A stretch of DNA of 64,000 bases from positions 186,001-250,000 of the forward strand of contig NZ_JAAVUV010000011.1 of NCBI RefSeq assembly GCF_018449635.1, read 5' to 3'. This DNA is from Caballeronia sp. dw_276. GTDB lineage: Bacteria > Pseudomonadota > Gammaproteobacteria > Burkholderiales > Burkholderiaceae. Positions 61,705-64,000 of this stretch are shown one piece after another (position 1 is the stretch's first letter; the number at the start of each line of letters is the position of its first letter). A program made the position numbers and the translations under genes. The notes beneath the pieces are model-generated. The model was not told the origin of the DNA and did no database searches. It was given only the letters and a program-made list of their open reading frames with translations.

Positions 61705-62676
61705 TTATTTCGCCGCCGGTCTGCCCGGCACGAGCGCGCCGAGTCCGAGCGTGGCGTTGCCAGCGTTGAGGGGATTGCTGGTGATCGTGGTCGCTTGCGA
61801 GTCGTCGCGCGTCATCGACTCTTCCGATTTGTGATTCAGGACGAGAATGCTGATGCGGCGGTTTTCCGGATCGAAGGCGTCCTTCTTGTTCAGGTTTTGC
61901 GTCGATGCCAGTCCGATCACGCGCAACACCTTCGCTTCATCCATGCCGCCCGAAATCAATTCGCGGCGCGATGCGTTTGCCCGATCCGCCGACAATTCCC
62001 AGTTGCTGTAACCCTTCTCGCCGCCCGCGTATTGCGTGGCGTCGGTGTGTCCCTGCACGACGATGCGATTCGGCACGTCGTTGAGCGCCTTGCCGATTTC
62101 GCGCAGGATGTCGCGCATGTACGGCTGCACGGAGTTGCTTGCGAGGGCGAACATCGGGCGCTTTTGTGTATCTACAATTTCGATGCGCAGACCTTGCTGC
62201 GTCGAATCAATGCGAATTTGCTGGCGGAACTGGCGCAACACCGGATTCGCTTCGATCGCCGACATCAGCTTGACCTGGAGGTCGTGCAAACGCGCCTGGT
62301 CACGGCGTTCGAGTTCGCCTTGCGCGTCTTTCAGCGTTTGTTCATCGATTCGATTCGAGCGCCGCGTGCCGTCGCTCATGCGTGTCGTGCCTTGCTCGGG
62401 GCTGGAGATATCGCGTCCGCCGCCGTTTAGGATGCTCGAATCCATGCCCGAGCTCTGCCCGCCCATGATCGCGTTCTTGAGCGGCATGTTGAAATATTCC
62501 GCGATGCCCTGGCGCTGCACCGGCGACACCGCGCTCAGCAGCCACATCAGCAGGAAGAACGCCATCATCGCTGTCATGAAGTCGGCGTAAGCGAGCTTCC
62601 ACGCGCCGCCGTGATGCGCTTTCTTGCTCGATATGATCCGTTTGATGAAGATCGGGCGGTCGTTCTTGGTGGACAT
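61705..62676 (-). CDS. motB: Flagellar motor stator protein MotB
   Basis: 323-residue stator subunit. A short cytoplasmic tail precedes the membrane helix with critical Asp32 (AYADFMTAMMAFFLLMWLL), a plug/linker, then an OmpA-like peptidoglycan-binding domain (VVQGHTDATQYAGG, NRRISILVLNHKS). Next to motA. Confidence 0.95.
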   Translation of the reverse strand: MSTKNDRPIFIKRIISSKKAHHGGAWKLAYADFMTAMMAFFLLMWLLSAVSPVQRQGIAEYFNMPLKNAIMGGQSSGMDSSILNGGGRDISSPEQGTTRMSDGTRRSNRIDEQTLKDAQGELERRDQARLHDLQVKLMSAIEANPVLRQFRQQIRIDSTQQGLRIEIVDTQKRPMFALASNSVQPYMRDILREIGKALNDVPNRIVVQGHTDATQYAGGEKGYSNWELSADRANASRRELISGGMDEAKVLRVIGLASTQNLNKKDAFDPENRRISILVLNHKSEESMTRDDSQATTITSNPLNAGNATLGLGALVPGRPAAK

Positions 62677-62713
62677 GGCGGTTTCTCCGGGAGCGCGTGT
62701 TCGCTTGAAAGCG

Positions 62714-63574
62714 TTACTTCGCCTTCACGCGGCGCACGTGTTCTTCCAGTTCGGAAAACGACGGACGCTCGGTGGAGAAAAGCACCTTGCGGCCAAACTC
62801 GACCGCAATAGCCGGGGCATAGCCATTCAGGCTCGCGAGAATCGTGACCTTGATGCACTGGAACATCTTCGTGGACTCGGCCACGCGCTGTTCCGCGACG
62901 CTCGCCAGCGGTCCAATCAGTCCGTATGACAACAAGATGCCGAGGAACGTACCCACCAAGGCCTGCGCGATCATTTCGCCGAGAATGGCCGGCGGCTGAT
63001 CGGCCGATGCCATCGTGTGGACCACGCCCATCACGGCCGCGACAATGCCGAACGCCGGCATTGCGTCGCCGACTTTGTGCAGCGCTTGCGCCGGGCCTTC
63101 GCCTTCGGCGTGATGCGTCTCGATTTCCTCGTCCATCAGGCTTTCGATCTCGAACGCGTTCATGTTGCCGCCCACCATCAGGCGCAAATAATCGGTCAGG
63201 AATTCGACAATGTGGTGATCGGCCAGGATCTTGGGATACTGGGCAAAGATCGGGCTCTTAGCCGGATCATCGATATCCGATTCCAGCGTCAACGTGCCTT
63301 CCTTGCGCGCCTTGGCAAGCAGCACGTAAAGAAGCGCCATCAACTCCATGTACACATCCTTGTTGTACTTGGAGCCCTTGAAGAGCGTCGGAATCACGCG
63401 CAGCGTGGCCTTGATCGTCTTCATGCCGTTGCCCAGGATGAAAGCGCCAACGCCCGCGCCGGCGATCATCAGGATTTCAACGGGCTGGACCAGCGCGCCC
63501 AGATGCCCGCCTTCCAGCGCATAACCGCCGAAAACCGACAAAAGCGTCACTAGTGTTCCGATGAAAATCAGCAC
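62714..63574 (-). CDS. motA: Flagellar motor stator protein MotA
   Basis: 286-residue proton-channel stator with four membrane helices (MLIFIGTLVTLLSVFGGYAL start; LVGTFLGILLSYGLIGPLAS near the end). Conserved PAFGIVAAVMGVVHTM and the charged cytoplasmic loop. GTG 63574 start with AGGA nine bases upstream. First gene of the motility-chemotaxis operon within this window. Confidence 0.95.
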   Translation of the reverse strand: MLIFIGTLVTLLSVFGGYALEGGHLGALVQPVEILMIAGAGVGAFILGNGMKTIKATLRVIPTLFKGSKYNKDVYMELMALLYVLLAKARKEGTLTLESDIDDPAKSPIFAQYPKILADHHIVEFLTDYLRLMVGGNMNAFEIESLMDEEIETHHAEGEGPAQALHKVGDAMPAFGIVAAVMGVVHTMASADQPPAILGEMIAQALVGTFLGILLSYGLIGPLASVAEQRVAESTKMFQCIKVTILASLNGYAPAIAVEFGRKVLFSTERPSFSELEEHVRRVKAK

Positions 63575-64000
63575 AATCGAATCCTCATGGTTGCATCGGC
63601 GAAACCGCCGTTAAGTGGTTTACGGCAGGAGGCTGGAAAACTTTGAAGGGAAATGGGAGGCGCGAATTCGGCCGCGGCTTTATTGGCGGGGCGTTTACCC
63701 GTGTAAGGTGAATTGGGGCAAGGCGGATTTCAGGAAAAAATCGGGCAAAGCTGCCGATTCATCGCGTGATCCTGACGAGACCCGCAATCAAATTACCTAT
63801 GAAGTCGGACTTTTCTTACAAGACGGTTGCTGTGACGGTTTAACGGCACGACGCGGGGTTACTTCACCAAATCGCGCAAGACCGCTCGGTTTTTCTGAGT
63901 GAATCCCATACGAGCCGGGCGTCCGCGCCTCCTCACACTTGGCACAGGCATTGCTCTCTCTTGCGTCCTGGGGCATCGCATCGTATTCATTGCAAAACGA
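63575..64000. other. Intergenic region upstream of motA (to window edge)
   Basis: No gene supported. Flagellar master regulator genes (flhDC) usually precede motA in Burkholderia but would lie beyond the edge. I could not find a convincing sigma-28 promoter by eye. Confidence 0.4.

Noticed and set aside
1..64000. CRISPR arrays, tRNA genes, insertion sequences
   Set aside because: No spaced direct repeats, no cloverleaf-like sequences with CCA ends and no transposase or terminal inverted repeats were seen.

Overview
The window looks like a chromosomal segment of a Burkholderiaceae betaproteobacterium, close to Paraburkholderia or Caballeronia. The clues are high-GC coding sequence on both strands, the gene order motA-motB-cheY-cheA-cheW-tsr-cheR-cheD-cheB-cheY-cheZ, a methionine synthase encoded as two genes, a PhaM-like granule protein, and many Burkholderiales-type DUF families (DUF2917, DUF3567, DUF1840, DUF2844, DUF3443). 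No rRNA, tRNA, insertion sequence, integrase or CRISPR array was seen. Most of the window is core genome.

Layout. 1-5.7 kb: end of a TlpA-like thioredoxin gene, then the C4-dicarboxylate system dctA-dctB-dctD on the minus strand, with a readable sigma-54 promoter and a candidate enhancer site upstream of dctA. 5.7-10.6 kb: a lip locus (lipA, lipB, a DUF493 protein, a D-Ala-D-Ala carboxypeptidase) interrupted by a divergent LysR/DUF2917 pair. 11-17 kb: a hydrolase, a [2Fe-2S] ferredoxin, a VanZ protein and an MCE-type ABC lipid transporter. 17.2-20.7 kb: birA-coaX-small membrane protein, a heptose adenylyltransferase and a ferritin-like di-iron protein. 21.2-26.4 kb: a MerR/B12-binding (CarH/LitR-type) regulator divergent from a four-gene lipid-modification operon. 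26.4-31.3 kb: a PhaM-like protein, enoyl-CoA hydratase, an orphan ABC solute-binding protein, an FAH-family enzyme and a divergent IclR regulator. 31.4-43.9 kb: DUF3108 protein, DUF3567 protein, the two metH genes, argS, a SPOR protein, dsbA and an SDR. 44.9-50 kb: a type VI secretion effector cassette. 50.5-52.3 kb: DUF2844/DUF3443 exported proteins. 52.5-63.6 kb: the motility/chemotaxis operon.

Three accessory modules deserve attention. First, an ABC/OLD-like ATPase gene and a DUF4276 (TOPRIM-like) gene, overlapping by four bases, sit between the two halves of methionine synthase and look like a two-gene anti-phage system. Second, the B12-type photoreceptor regulator faces an FAD oxidoreductase / DUF1365 / cyclopropane-fatty-acid-synthase-like / chalcone-isomerase-like operon, which suggests light-controlled membrane lipid modification. 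Third, a DUF4123 adaptor, a VasX/BTH_I2691-like 1062-residue effector and a DUF6708 membrane protein form a T6SS cassette without a VgrG gene in view.

All calls rest on reading the sequence and the translated proteins by eye; no database search was run.
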